In this document: one piece after another, positions 54,604-62,437 of the stretch
Layout: each line of letters begins with the position of its first letter
Position numbering within the stretch: the stretch's first letter is position 1
Assembly: GCA_963713815.1 (NCBI GenBank)
Contig: CAVQNH010000051.1
Span: 1 to 64,000 of the forward strand
Length of the DNA: 64,000 bases
Source: RYN-230 sp963713815
GTDB lineage: Bacteria > Actinomycetota > Actinomycetes > Streptosporangiales > Streptosporangiaceae
Reading direction: 5' to 3'
Position numbers and translations under genes: made by a program
Notes under the pieces: model-generated
Told to the model about the DNA's origin: nothing
The model's input: the letters and a program-made list of their open reading frames with translations, nothing else
The model's database searches: none

Positions 54604-54670
54604 GAGCGAGCTGATCTGGGTGAGCTGATCTGAGCGAGCTGATCTGGGTGAGCTGATCTGGGCGAGCTGG
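54604..54670. repeat. 14-bp tandem repeat
   Basis: About 4.5 copies of GAGCTGATCTGGGT/C fill the spacer between the sensor-domain gene and the second MMPL gene. A further degenerate copy lies near 54555. The ends fall just outside both genes. Confidence 0.75.
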
Positions 54671-54686
54671 TCGTACCGGGCTCGGC

Positions 54687-55493
54687 TTACCTGGCTGGGT
54701 GCAGCGGGCCCAGCGGGCCCGGGCGGGCGAGCACCTCCTTTGCTGGCGCGAGGGGGTCGGCCGGCGCTCGCAGCAGCGCGCTCGCGATGCGGGCATGGGC
54801 GCGGGCCGTGAGCACGAGTACGTAGTTGAACAGCACGAAGGCGACCAGGAAGCCGGCTGCGGCCAGCAGTGCCCGGGGCAGCGTGTCCACGTACAGACCC
54901 CAGCTGCCCGCCCCGTTCGGCCCGTGCGGGAAGTAGCCGAGCGTCACGCCGTGCACGGGCGTGCTGTTGGCATAGCCCAGGCCGACGTTGCCCCGGGGCG
55001 CCCAGTACCAGGCGGGCAGGGTCACCCCGGCGAGAAGCGTGAGCCAGACGGTCAGCACGACCGTGTCCAGGATGAACAGCACCGGCCACAGCCCGATGAG
55101 GTATGCGGTCTCACGCCACGTGGCCGGGTCCCCCCAGCGGGTCCTGACCTGCGCCAGGATCCCCGGCCGGGTCACCGGGCGGTAACCGCCCCGGACCGGC
55201 CCCGCCAGCACCGGCCGCAGCCGGGCGCGCTCGGCGGCGGCGCAGCCACGCAGCACGCCGGACGCCGCGACCAGCAGCGGGATCCCGGCCAGCGTGATCA
55301 TGAAGACGGCGGCGGTCACCGTCGCCGTGAAGGCGATAGCGAACAGCAGCCAGCCCGCGATGAAGACGTATCCGGCCAGGAACCCTGCGGCGCGCCAGGT
55401 GCTGCCGGACACGACCAGCCGGAACGGGTCGCGGTAGAGCCTCAGCGAGGACCGGACGGCCCGGCTGGCCGGGCCACGGTCGTCGCCGCTCAT
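54687..55493 (-). CDS. Putative sensor-domain membrane protein
   Basis: 268 residues with about four membrane helices (AAGFLAGYVFIAGWLLFAIA, FMITLAGIPLLVAASGVL, LIGLWPVLFILDTVVLTVW, LLAAAGFLVAFVLFNYVLVL). The pattern matches the actinobacterial 'putative sensor' domain that is usually joined to histidine kinases, here free-standing. The extracellular loop between helices 3 and 4 contains GYANSTPVHGVTLGYFPHGP. The start overlaps the small coiled-coil membrane protein by 4 bases (ATGA), and that gene overlaps the winged-helix regulator in the same way. I infer a three-protein signalling module. Confidence 0.82.
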   Translation of the reverse strand: MSGDDRGPASRAVRSSLRLYRDPFRLVVSGSTWRAAGFLAGYVFIAGWLLFAIAFTATVTAAVFMITLAGIPLLVAASGVLRGCAAAERARLRPVLAGPVRGGYRPVTRPGILAQVRTRWGDPATWRETAYLIGLWPVLFILDTVVLTVWLTLLAGVTLPAWYWAPRGNVGLGYANSTPVHGVTLGYFPHGPNGAGSWGLYVDTLPRALLAAAGFLVAFVLFNYVLVLTARAHARIASALLRAPADPLAPAKEVLARPGPLGPLHPAR

Positions 55494-55762
55494 CCGACGT
55501 CCCGCATCAGCTGCTCGACCGCGCGGACGTGCTCGGTCAGCTTGGCCAGCTCGGTGCGCAGCTCCTGCTGGTTGGCCACGGCCTCCTCAGCCAGCTTGCG
55601 GTACTCGGCCATCGCCACTGCGTCGGCCCGGTGGCTCTGCAGCCCGAAGTATGACCAGACGACCACGGAGATGACCGCGCCGATGATGAAGATGAGCCCC
55701 ACGGTGATGGAGATTGCGGTCACGTTCGCCCCACCAGAGGCCAGAGCGGGCACGTGTGTCAT
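55490..55762 (-). CDS. Small membrane protein with coiled coil
   Basis: 90 residues. One membrane helix at about 15-38 (ISITVGLIFIIGAVISVVVW) is followed by a long cytoplasmic helix at about 48-88 (MAEYRKLAEEAVANQQELRT then ELAKLTEHVRAVEQLMRD), with heptad spacing suggesting a coiled coil. No family name known to me. It is coupled by 4-base overlaps to both neighbours (winged-helix regulator upstream, sensor protein downstream), so it is likely to bridge them physically. Confidence 0.75.
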   Translation of the reverse strand: MTHVPALASGGANVTAISITVGLIFIIGAVISVVVWSYFGLQSHRADAVAMAEYRKLAEEAVANQQELRTELAKLTEHVRAVEQLMRDVG

Positions 55763-56094
55763 GGAGTGCTCTCTTTCATGTTGTCTCCGCTCACGGCGCC
55801 ATCCTCGCGGAGCGCCATAATGATCGTTTCGGCCGTGAGATGCAGGTCGAACGGGGCCAGCTCGAAGTACTTCATGGCCTTGCCGTCCTCAGACAGCTCG
55901 AGCTGGCCGGCCACCAGGCCTGCTTTCTCCAGCTTGTCCAGGTGCATGTACAGCAGCGGCCGGGACATGCCGAGCCGCCGGGCCAGCTCGCTGACGTGCA
56001 CCCGGCCGTCCCGCAGCTCGGCGACGATCCGCATCCGGTGCGGATTCGCCACCGCCGTGAGCACGGTAAGCAGCTCGTCACTGGTCAGCGTCAC
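55759..56094 (-). CDS. Winged-helix (ArsR-like) transcriptional regulator
   Basis: 111 residues. Helix-turn-helix: LLTVLTAVANPHRMRIVAEL (the ArsR-like A-x-P-x-R motif), then VHVSELARRLGMSRPLLYMH-LDKLEKAGLVAG as recognition helix and wing. The tail (KYFELAPFDLHLTAETII) is a second helix or strand for dimerisation. There are no Cys metal ligands, so it is not a metal-sensing ArsR. First gene of the minus-strand cassette, with an inverted repeat just upstream that is a likely binding site. Confidence 0.85.
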   Translation of the reverse strand: MTLTSDELLTVLTAVANPHRMRIVAELRDGRVHVSELARRLGMSRPLLYMHLDKLEKAGLVAGQLELSEDGKAMKYFELAPFDLHLTAETIIMALREDGAVSGDNMKESTP

Positions 56095-56108
56095 TCCCTG
56101 GCTCCTGT

Positions 56109-56144
56109 TCTTTCACCTGTCAGAAAAAACTTACATGTGAAAGA
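56109..56144. promoter_or_regulatory. Inverted repeat upstream of the winged-helix regulator
   Basis: Arms TCTTTCACCTGT (56109-56120) and ACATGTGAAAGA (56133-56144) match at 11 of 12 positions, separated by an A-rich 12-base spacer. The whole block starts 15 bases from the regulator ATG and is the most AT-rich stretch nearby, so it probably covers the promoter and is an autoregulatory operator. Confidence 0.7.
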
Positions 56145-56246
56145 GAGGCGCGTCAACTGCTTTCCGCCGGGCACCGGGCCGGGGTTACGAGAGCCAGATC
56201 AGGCGGCGGGCGCCCGCTCCGCGGCCGGGTCAGCGAAGATGGCCCC

Positions 56247-56843
56247 ATGGGAGAACTGATCCTGCTCCGGCACGGCCAGACGGAGTGGAGCAAGTCCGGG
56301 CGGCACACCGGCCGGACCGACATCCCGCTCACGCCGGACGGCGAGGCGGCCGCCAAGTCGCTGGCCCCCGCGCTGGCCGGACGCCAGATCCGGGCCGTGT
56401 TCAGCAGCCCGGCCCAGCGGGCGATGCGGACCGCGGAGCTGGCCGGGCTGACCCCCACGCCCGACCCCGATCTGCAGGAGTGGGACTACGGCGGCTACGA
56501 GGGCATGACCACCGCCCAGATCCGGGAGCAGCGTCCCGGCTGGTACCTGTGGCGGGACGGGGTGATCCCCGGCGACGCCGGTCACCCGGGCGAAACCGTG
56601 GAGCAGGTCGGGGCGCGCGCGGACGCCGCACTGGCCCGGGTCGGGCCGCTGCTGGCCGAGGGAGACGTGGTGCTGGTGGCCCACGCTCACTTCCTGCGGA
56701 TCCTGACCGCCCGCTGGCTCGGCCTGGAGCCGGCCGCGGGCCGCCTGTTCCGCCTGGACACGGGGACCCTGTCCACCCTGGGCACCGAGCACGGCCAGCC
56801 GGTCATGCTGACCTGGAACACGCCGCCGGTCCCCCGGCCCTGA
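56247..56843 (+). CDS. Histidine phosphatase family protein
   Basis: 198 residues of the phosphoglycerate-mutase-like fold. Catalytic His in ILLRHGQTEWSKSGRHTGRTD (R-H-G-x-T motif, residues about 7-12), second His in VVLVAHAHFLRILTARWLG, and Glu in LQEWDYGGYEGMT. The end is the usual LSTLGTEHGQPVMLTWN. Substrate unknown; close types include acid phosphatases and cobalamin/sugar-phosphate phosphatases. Stands alone between the cassette and cutA. Confidence 0.85.
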   Translation: MGELILLRHGQTEWSKSGRHTGRTDIPLTPDGEAAAKSLAPALAGRQIRAVFSSPAQRAMRTAELAGLTPTPDPDLQEWDYGGYEGMTTAQIREQRPGWYLWRDGVIPGDAGHPGETVEQVGARADAALARVGPLLAEGDVVLVAHAHFLRILTARWLGLEPAAGRLFRLDTGTLSTLGTEHGQPVMLTWNTPPVPRP

Positions 56844-56911
56844 GCGGCCTCACCGAGCCGGGACCGAAGAGCCCGTCCCGGTCAGGAGCGCGCACCCAGT
56901 CCCTGCCGCGG

Positions 56912-57292
56912 TCACCGCGGCTGAGTTACTTCCTCGATCCAGCTCAGATAGGCGGCGGATCCGGCCACGATCGGCGTCGCGACGATCTCCGGCTCGTCGT
57001 AGCTGTGCCGCTGGGCCAGGAAGTCCGCGAGCTCCTGGTAACGGGCGGCGGGCAGCTTCAGCAGCAGCGTCCACTCCTCGGCCCGCTCCAGATCGCCTTC
57101 CCACCAGTAGCTGCTCACCACCGGGCCGGCCACCTGGGCGCAGGCCGCCAGCCGGGCCTGCACCGCGTCGCGGCCCAGCTCCACGGCTTCGGCCCGCGAG
57201 TCGGTCGTCGTCTGTACCTGGAGGTACCGTGAGGCCGGCCACTCGGCGGGCGCACCGCCGGTCGCCGCCTCGGCCGTGCCGTGGTCCGCCAT
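56912..57292 (-). CDS. cutA: Divalent-cation tolerance protein CutA
   Basis: 126 residues; ferredoxin-like trimer-forming protein of the CutA family. Matches: LQVQTTTDSRAEAVELGRDA, VQARLAACAQVAGPVVSSYW (the L-A-A-C-x-x-x-x-x-x-x-S-x-Y-x-W motif, here Y-W-W-E-G), EEWTLLLKLPAARYQELADF and HSYDEPEIVATPIVAGSAAY-LSWI. The first 22 residues are an Ala-rich extension. Function in copper tolerance is only weakly established for the family. Confidence 0.9.
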   Translation of the reverse strand: MADHGTAEAATGGAPAEWPASRYLQVQTTTDSRAEAVELGRDAVQARLAACAQVAGPVVSSYWWEGDLERAEEWTLLLKLPAARYQELADFLAQRHSYDEPEIVATPIVAGSAAYLSWIEEVTQPR

Positions 57293-57384
57293 GTCACCCG
57301 ATGCTACGCCCAGGGCGGGGTGGGCGGCAGCCGGGCGGAACTGCAGCCCGGACGGCCGGGAGCGCGGCGAAGGGCCTGGTCACC

Positions 57385-58152
57385 TCAGGCGTCCCCGGAG
57401 GGCGCGGCCGCTGCGCCCCGGCCGCCGAGGAACGATTCCACGAAATCCGGGCGGCCGGACAGCTCGGCCGGGGTGCCCTGCATCCGCACCTCGCCGCCGC
57501 CGAGCACGTACGAGCGGTCCGAGATGGCCAGCGCCGCCTTGGCCCGCTGCTCGACGAGGAGCACCGCCGCGCCGCTGTCGGCCAGCTGGCGGACGTGCTC
57601 GGTGAGCAGCGCGGTGGCGACGATGGGGGCCAGGTTGGCGGTCGGCTCGTCGAGCAGGAACAGGCCCGGGTCGAGCATGAGCACCCGGCCCATGGCCAGC
57701 ATCTTGCGCTCGCCGCCGCTGAGCTTCCCGGCGCTGCGGCTGAGCATGCCGCCGAGCCGGGGGAAGATGGCCAGCACCCGGTCGACGCGTTCCGCTACCT
57801 GCGACCGGCGCAGCAGGTACCCGCCCATCTCGAGGTTCTCCCTGACGCTGAGCGGGCTGAATATGTCATCCACCTGGGGCACGTACCCGACGGCGGCCCG
57901 GGCGACCTCCTCCGGTGCGAAGTTGGTGAGGTCCCGGTCACCGACCCGCACCGTGCCCGACGACACGTGCACCACGCCGGCCAGGCTCTTGAGCAGCGTG
58001 CTCTTGCCTGACCCGTTGGGGCCGACGAGGGAGACGACCTCTCCGGGGTCCGCGCTCAGCGTGATGTCCCGGATCACCGGGTCGCCGCCGTACCCGGCGG
58101 TGACCTTCTCGGCCCGCAGCGGGAGGCCGGGCAGGGCGAGCTCAGCCGACAA
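57385..58152 (-). CDS. livF: Branched-chain-type ABC transporter ATP-binding protein LivF
   Basis: 255 residues. TTG start at 58152, inside the last codons of livG and 6 bases after GGAGG; no ATG or GTG is available. Walker A GPNGSGKST, Q-loop VGYVPQVDDIFSPLSVREN, signature LSGGERKMLAMGR, Walker B LFLLDEPTANLAP and a short C-terminal tail. With LivG it powers uptake of branched-chain amino acids or related small acids. Last gene of the minus-strand operon. Confidence 0.85.
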   Translation of the reverse strand: MSAELALPGLPLRAEKVTAGYGGDPVIRDITLSADPGEVVSLVGPNGSGKSTLLKSLAGVVHVSSGTVRVGDRDLTNFAPEEVARAAVGYVPQVDDIFSPLSVRENLEMGGYLLRRSQVAERVDRVLAIFPRLGGMLSRSAGKLSGGERKMLAMGRVLMLDPGLFLLDEPTANLAPIVATALLTEHVRQLADSGAAVLLVEQRAKAALAISDRSYVLGGGEVRMQGTPAELSGRPDFVESFLGGRGAAAAPSGDA

Positions 58153-58963
58153 GGTAAGCCTCCACGACCTCGCTGCGGCCCCGCAGCTGCTGCATCGTTC
58201 CCTCGGCCAGGACCGCACCCTCGGCCATCACCACGACCGGGTCGCAGAACTCGTCCATGATGGCCAGCTCGTGCTCCACCATCAGGATGGTCATCCCCTC
58301 CCCGGCGAGCGCCACCAGCTCGTTGCCGATGCGCCGGGCCAGGTTCGGGTGCACGCCCGCCATCGGCTCGTCGAGGAGCAGCATGTCCGGGCCGGCCATC
58401 AGGGCCCGCATGATCTCGACCAGCCTGCGCTGGCCGCCGCTCAGGTCACCGGCGTAGTGGTTGGCGAACTGCTCCAGGCCGAACCGCTCGAGGATGGCCT
58501 CGGCCCGGGTGATCGCCGCCGTCTCATCCGCCTGCCAGTAGCGCTTGCCGAGCAGGGAACCGTGGAAGGTGTCCCCCCGGTTGCCGGGCACCGCGGACAG
58601 CAGGTTTTCCATGACCGTGAGCCGCTTGAACTCGCTGGCCAGCTGGAAGGTCCGGACCAGCCCCAGCCGGGCCCGCCGGTAGGCCGGCACCCCGGTGATC
58701 TCGCGGCCCTCGTAGATGATCTTCCCGGACGTCACCGGGAGGGTTCCGGCCAGCATGGCCAGCAACGTGGACTTCCCGGCCCCGTTCGGCCCGATCAGCC
58801 CGGTCAGCGTGCCCTTCCGGACCTGGATCGACACCCCGTCCACCGCCCGCACCCCGCCGAACTCCCGGACCACGTCCACCGTCTCCAGCACCACCGGCCG
58901 GTCCTCCGGCGCGGCCGGCAGCTGATCGTGGGCCCGGGGGGCCGGCGGGCGCGGCGCGGGCAC
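58142..58963 (-). CDS. livG: Branched-chain-type ABC transporter ATP-binding protein LivG
   Basis: About 273 residues if it starts at GTG 58963, but there is no clear ribosome-binding site. Walker A GPNGAGKST, signature LSGGQRRLVEIMR, Walker B MLLLDEPMAG and H-loop VEHELAIMDEF. The family C-terminal helix ends EAYLVG. The frame stays open far upstream while the livM frame runs 160 bases into this gene. Actinobacteria often encode LivM and LivG as a single chain, so a fused permease-ATPase with a frameshift in the Pro/Ala-rich linker (about 58963-59040) is at least as likely as two genes. Confidence 0.82.
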   Translation of the reverse strand: MPAPRPPAPRAHDQLPAAPEDRPVVLETVDVVREFGGVRAVDGVSIQVRKGTLTGLIGPNGAGKSTLLAMLAGTLPVTSGKIIYEGREITGVPAYRRARLGLVRTFQLASEFKRLTVMENLLSAVPGNRGDTFHGSLLGKRYWQADETAAITRAEAILERFGLEQFANHYAGDLSGGQRRLVEIMRALMAGPDMLLLDEPMAGVHPNLARRIGNELVALAGEGMTILMVEHELAIMDEFCDPVVVMAEGAVLAEGTMQQLRGRSEVVEAYLVG

Positions 58964-59997
58964 GGCCGCCGCTGCCCCGCCCCCGGCGGCGCAGCGCCCG
59001 GCGGCGCGGCCATCCTGGCCGCGGGCGCCCTGGCTGGTGCCGCCCGGATGATCCGCTTGCGTTCCGGCAGGATGCCCTGCGGCCGCAGCCACAGGAAGAT
59101 CACGATGAGCAGGCCGATCGCGACCCACTGCAGCGAGGGGATCAGGTTCGGCGGCAGGCTGTTCGAGGTGGGGATGAACCGGGTGATCTCCTCGAACCCC
59201 ACCGGCACCAGGATGGCCCCGAGGATCGCGCCCAGGTGGTTGCCGGCGCCGCCGATGATGACCGCGGCGAACAGGACCACGGTTTCCGCGTAGCCCCACG
59301 CGGCCGGGGACCAGGTGGTGATGTAGGTGACCAGGATCCCGCCGCTCAGCCCGGCGATGGCCCCGCCGGTCACCAGCATCGCGGTGCGCAGCGAGAGCAG
59401 GTTCTTGCCCAGGGAGTCCGCGACCACGTCGTTGTCCCGCATCGCGCGCAGGCTGCGGCCGTACGGGGAGGCGGTGATCCGGCGGACGAACAGGTAGACC
59501 CCCAGGGCCAGGACGATGGCCACCGCGGCGAACACCCACTGGTACCCGGCCGTCTGCACGCTGAACACGTTGTCGCCGTGCAGCGGCGTGGGAATGAGCG
59601 ACAGGCCCGCGTCGCCGTTCAGCAGCGGCCGGTAGTTGGTCACGAGCAGGTTCAGCAGGACCGCGGTCACGAGCAGCCCGACCGCCGCGAAGTCACCGCG
59701 CAGCCTCCGGCCGACCAGGAAGGTGAACGGCAGAGAGATCAGGCCGCCGACCACCGCCGCGCCGATCCACGGCAGCGGGAACGGCAGGTTCCAGCCGCCG
59801 ATGTAGGACTGGAACCCGCCGCTGGCCGAGTCGTGCGGCAGGGCCAGGACCGCCGCGGCGTACCCGCCCGCGGCCTGGAAGATGATGAAGCCGAAGTTGG
59901 TGACGCCCGCCACCCCGAACTGCTGGCTGAGGCCGAGGCAGGCCATGGCGTCCACCGCGGCGTAGACGAGCAGGTTGATGAGATAAAAGGCGTTCAT
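58804..59997 (-). CDS. livM: Branched-chain-type ABC transporter permease LivM (C-terminus unsettled)
   Basis: Membrane permease with about 10 helices. It opens MNAFYLINLLVYAAVDAMAC; FGVAGVTNFGFIIFQAAGGY is the family N-terminal motif; the cytoplasmic coupling loop is RRITASPYGRSLRAMRDNDV; and IIGGAGNHLGAILGAILVPV closes the domain. The permease proper ends near residue 325 with LWLRPQGILPERKRI. What follows to 58804 is Arg/Pro-rich and antiparallel to good livG coding, so it is almost certainly out of frame. The likely real product is a LivM-LivG fusion (see livG). Confidence 0.82.
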   Translation of the reverse strand: MNAFYLINLLVYAAVDAMACLGLSQQFGVAGVTNFGFIIFQAAGGYAAAVLALPHDSASGGFQSYIGGWNLPFPLPWIGAAVVGGLISLPFTFLVGRRLRGDFAAVGLLVTAVLLNLLVTNYRPLLNGDAGLSLIPTPLHGDNVFSVQTAGYQWVFAAVAIVLALGVYLFVRRITASPYGRSLRAMRDNDVVADSLGKNLLSLRTAMLVTGGAIAGLSGGILVTYITTWSPAAWGYAETVVLFAAVIIGGAGNHLGAILGAILVPVGFEEITRFIPTSNSLPPNLIPSLQWVAIGLLIVIFLWLRPQGILPERKRIIRAAPARAPAARMAAPPGAAPPGAGQRRPCPRRARRPPGPTISCRPRRRTGRWCWRRWTWSGSSAGCGRWTGCRSRSGRAR

Positions 59998-60036
59998 CCG
60001 GCTTCCCGCCTACCCCTCATGGTCCCGGCCTGACCC

Positions 60037-60903
60037 TCATGCCCGGGCCCCGAGCAGCCCGGTCGGGCGCACCCCGAGCACGATGAGCAGCGCCACGAAC
60101 GCGATGACGTACTTGTAGTCGGCCGTGATGTAGGCCGCGCTGATCTCGGTGGCCAGCCCGATGATCAGGGCCCCGAGCATCGCGCCGTAGGCCTGGCCGG
60201 GGCCGCCCAGGAAGACGGCGGCCAGGATGAGTACCAGGAACAGGTCGGTCGCGGTGGCGTCGAAGCTGCCCGAGTCCATGGCGAATACCACGCCGGCCAG
60301 CCCGCACAGCCCGCCGGTCAGCGCCCAGGTGATGGTGATGACCCGGTTGGTCCGGATGCCGCAGTTGCGGGCCAGCGACTTGTTGGCCGCCGTGGCCCGC
60401 ATGGCCTTGCCCAGCCGGGTGTAGCGCAGCAGGCCGTGCACGCCGAGCATGACCACCACGCTCAGCGCGATGACGACCACCTGGACGACACTCAGGATCA
60501 GGCCGGCCAGATGCAGCGTCGGCCCCTGGCTCATGGTGTAGGACACCGCGGTCCCGCCGGCCAGCGCCTGGACGCCGAACTCGATGATGAGGGTCATCCC
60601 GAGCGAGACGATGACCAGCGTGATCGGCGAGGTACCGCGCCGCTGGAACGGCGTGTAGACCCCGGAGTTCAGCAGCACCGACCCCAATGAGCACACGATC
60701 ACCGCCACCACCAGGCCGACCCAGACTGACAGCCCGGCCTGGTTCACCACGTAGGCCACGAACGCCCCGGCGATCATGATGGCGCCGAACGCCAGGTTGA
60801 GCACATCGGTGACGCCGAACTGGAGGGTGAAGCCGACCGACGCGATGGCCAGCACCGAGGCGGTGACCAGCCCGAAGCCGACCGCGGAGAGGAAGATCGT
60901 CAC
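60037..60903 (-). CDS. livH: Branched-chain-type ABC transporter permease LivH
   Basis: 288 residues, about 8 membrane helices. Family motifs: GFTLQFGVTDVLNLAFGAIM (G-x-x-N-L-A-x-G), TLIIEFGVQALAGGTAV, RYTRLGKAMRATAANKSLAR (coupling loop with the R-A-x-A-x-N/D motif), GLCGLAGVVFAMDSGSFDA and FLGGPGQAYGAMLGALIIGL. Between livK and livM, 97 bases after the livK stop. Confidence 0.9.
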   Translation of the reverse strand: MTIFLSAVGFGLVTASVLAIASVGFTLQFGVTDVLNLAFGAIMIAGAFVAYVVNQAGLSVWVGLVVAVIVCSLGSVLLNSGVYTPFQRRGTSPITLVIVSLGMTLIIEFGVQALAGGTAVSYTMSQGPTLHLAGLILSVVQVVVIALSVVVMLGVHGLLRYTRLGKAMRATAANKSLARNCGIRTNRVITITWALTGGLCGLAGVVFAMDSGSFDATATDLFLVLILAAVFLGGPGQAYGAMLGALIIGLATEISAAYITADYKYVIAFVALLIVLGVRPTGLLGARA

Positions 60904-61000
60904 GAGCCACCCGTCCCTGCGCCGTCCCGGCCCCCCGGGCCGCCCAGGCTCCCCCGGGGGGAGGTAAGAGCCTGGGCGGCGCGGAGCATGGTGCCTGCGG

Positions 61001-62405
61001 TCATCCGGCCAGGGCCCGCAGCTGGGCGGCGGTCAGGTTGCCGACCACCTTGACCGCCCCAGAGGCGGTGTAGGTATCGACCTGGAAGATGCCGGTCGAG
61101 TCGTGGAAACTGTCGAAGTTGGTCGGCCCGCCCGGCCCTTCGTACCGGATCGCCTTCCCGGCCTTGAGCGAGGTGGCGCACTGGGCGAACGAGTAGCACA
61201 GCGGTGGCGCCAGGCACCCCGTTACCGATCTTGACGATGTCCGGGCCGTAAACGCTCGGGGAGGTGCTCTTCGACATGATCATGGCCAGCGCGGCCAGGT
61301 TGATCCCGTCGTAGAGGTGCACGCCGCCCGGGGCGCTCAGGTAGGTGGTGAAGTCGCCGGTGGCCCCGGGCACCTTGCCCTGCTGGGACAGCAGCGCCTT
61401 GGAGAAAGCCTGGTAAGCAGGCCCGGTGGACTCCACGACCAGGTTGTCGGCGTGGAACCCGGACACGAAGGCCGAGGCGCCGACCGCGGCCGCCGAGGAC
61501 TTGAAGAACGCCGGGGAGATGGCCGCGGACGTGCCGATCACCGGGATCATCTTTCCGCCGTTGAGCTGCTTGATCTCGGAGAAGAGGGTGGGATCGGCGG
61601 CCCCCAGCGCTTCGGTCATGATCGCGTCGGGGTGGGAATGGACGATCGCCTCGGCCTCACTGCGGAACGTGGTCGCCTTGAGGTCGAGGGTCTGGTTGGT
61701 CGTCATCGTGATGCCGGCCTTCTTCAGCGCGCTGACCGCGGGCTGGATGAAGGTCTGGGACCCGATGTCGTTGCCGAAGGCCAGCGCGATCCGCTTGTAG
61801 TGCAGTTGCTGGGCGATGGCGACCATGGCGTAGGACTCCTCCAGGTCGGGAGGAACCAGCCGGTAGAAGTACGGGTAGTGGACGTGGTCGAACTCGGACT
61901 GCCCGGTCATGCAGAACATGGCCATCTTGTGCGCGTTGATGACCGGCGCCACCGACGCAGCCTCGTCCGAGGTGCAGCCGATGACCAGGGCCAGGCCCGG
62001 GGTGGACGCGAACATCTGGTTCACCGCCGGGACCGCGTCCGCCGGGTCGCCGCGGGTGTCCACGCTCTTGCAGGTCAGCGTGTGCCCGAGCACGCCGCCG
62101 GCCTGGTTGATGGCCGCTGTTGCGCCGTAGCAGGACGCGAGGTACGTCGGGCCGAGAGCGGCGTCGGCGCCGCTGAACGGTGCGACGTCGGCCACGGTGA
62201 GCTTGCTGCCGGACGCGCCGCTGCTGCTGCCGCCCGATGGGCTGCCGCTGCTGGAGCTGCTGCCGCAGGCGGCCAGGCCCGTGGCCAGGGCGCCGGCGGC
62301 CAGTATCGCTCCGGCCCGCATCGGCCGCCCGGGCCGGGCACCCGCAGCCGTGCGGCTACGGTTCCCGGTGGCAGCGGCCACGCGCCTGAGGGTCGTGAAC
62401 TTCAT
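61001..62405 (-). CDS. livK: Branched-chain-type ABC transporter substrate-binding lipoprotein (frameshifted)
   Basis: About 467 residues. Signal peptide with lipobox L-A-A-C (Cys about residue 47) and a Gly/Ser linker. The Leu/Ile/Val-binding fold follows: LTVADVAPFSGADAALGPTY, GGVLGHTLTCKSVDTRGDPA, VIGCTSDEAASVAPVINAHK, LHYKRIALAFGNDIGSQTF. The frame breaks near 61199-61203; removing one base gives CYSFAQCATSLKAGKAIRYE and an end LTAAQLRALAG-TGA at 61001. The open frame that continues to 60900 is spurious. The ligand is probably a small carboxylate; its identity is not visible. Confidence 0.87.
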
Positions 62406-62437
62406 TGTCCCCCTCCGTACCTGGGTGGAGTGACGGT

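Noticed and set aside
60900..61200. Extension of the livK frame down to 60900, overlapping livH
   Set aside because: The extension is Arg/Pro/Gly-rich. The alternative frame gives a normal binding-protein end with stop at 61001.
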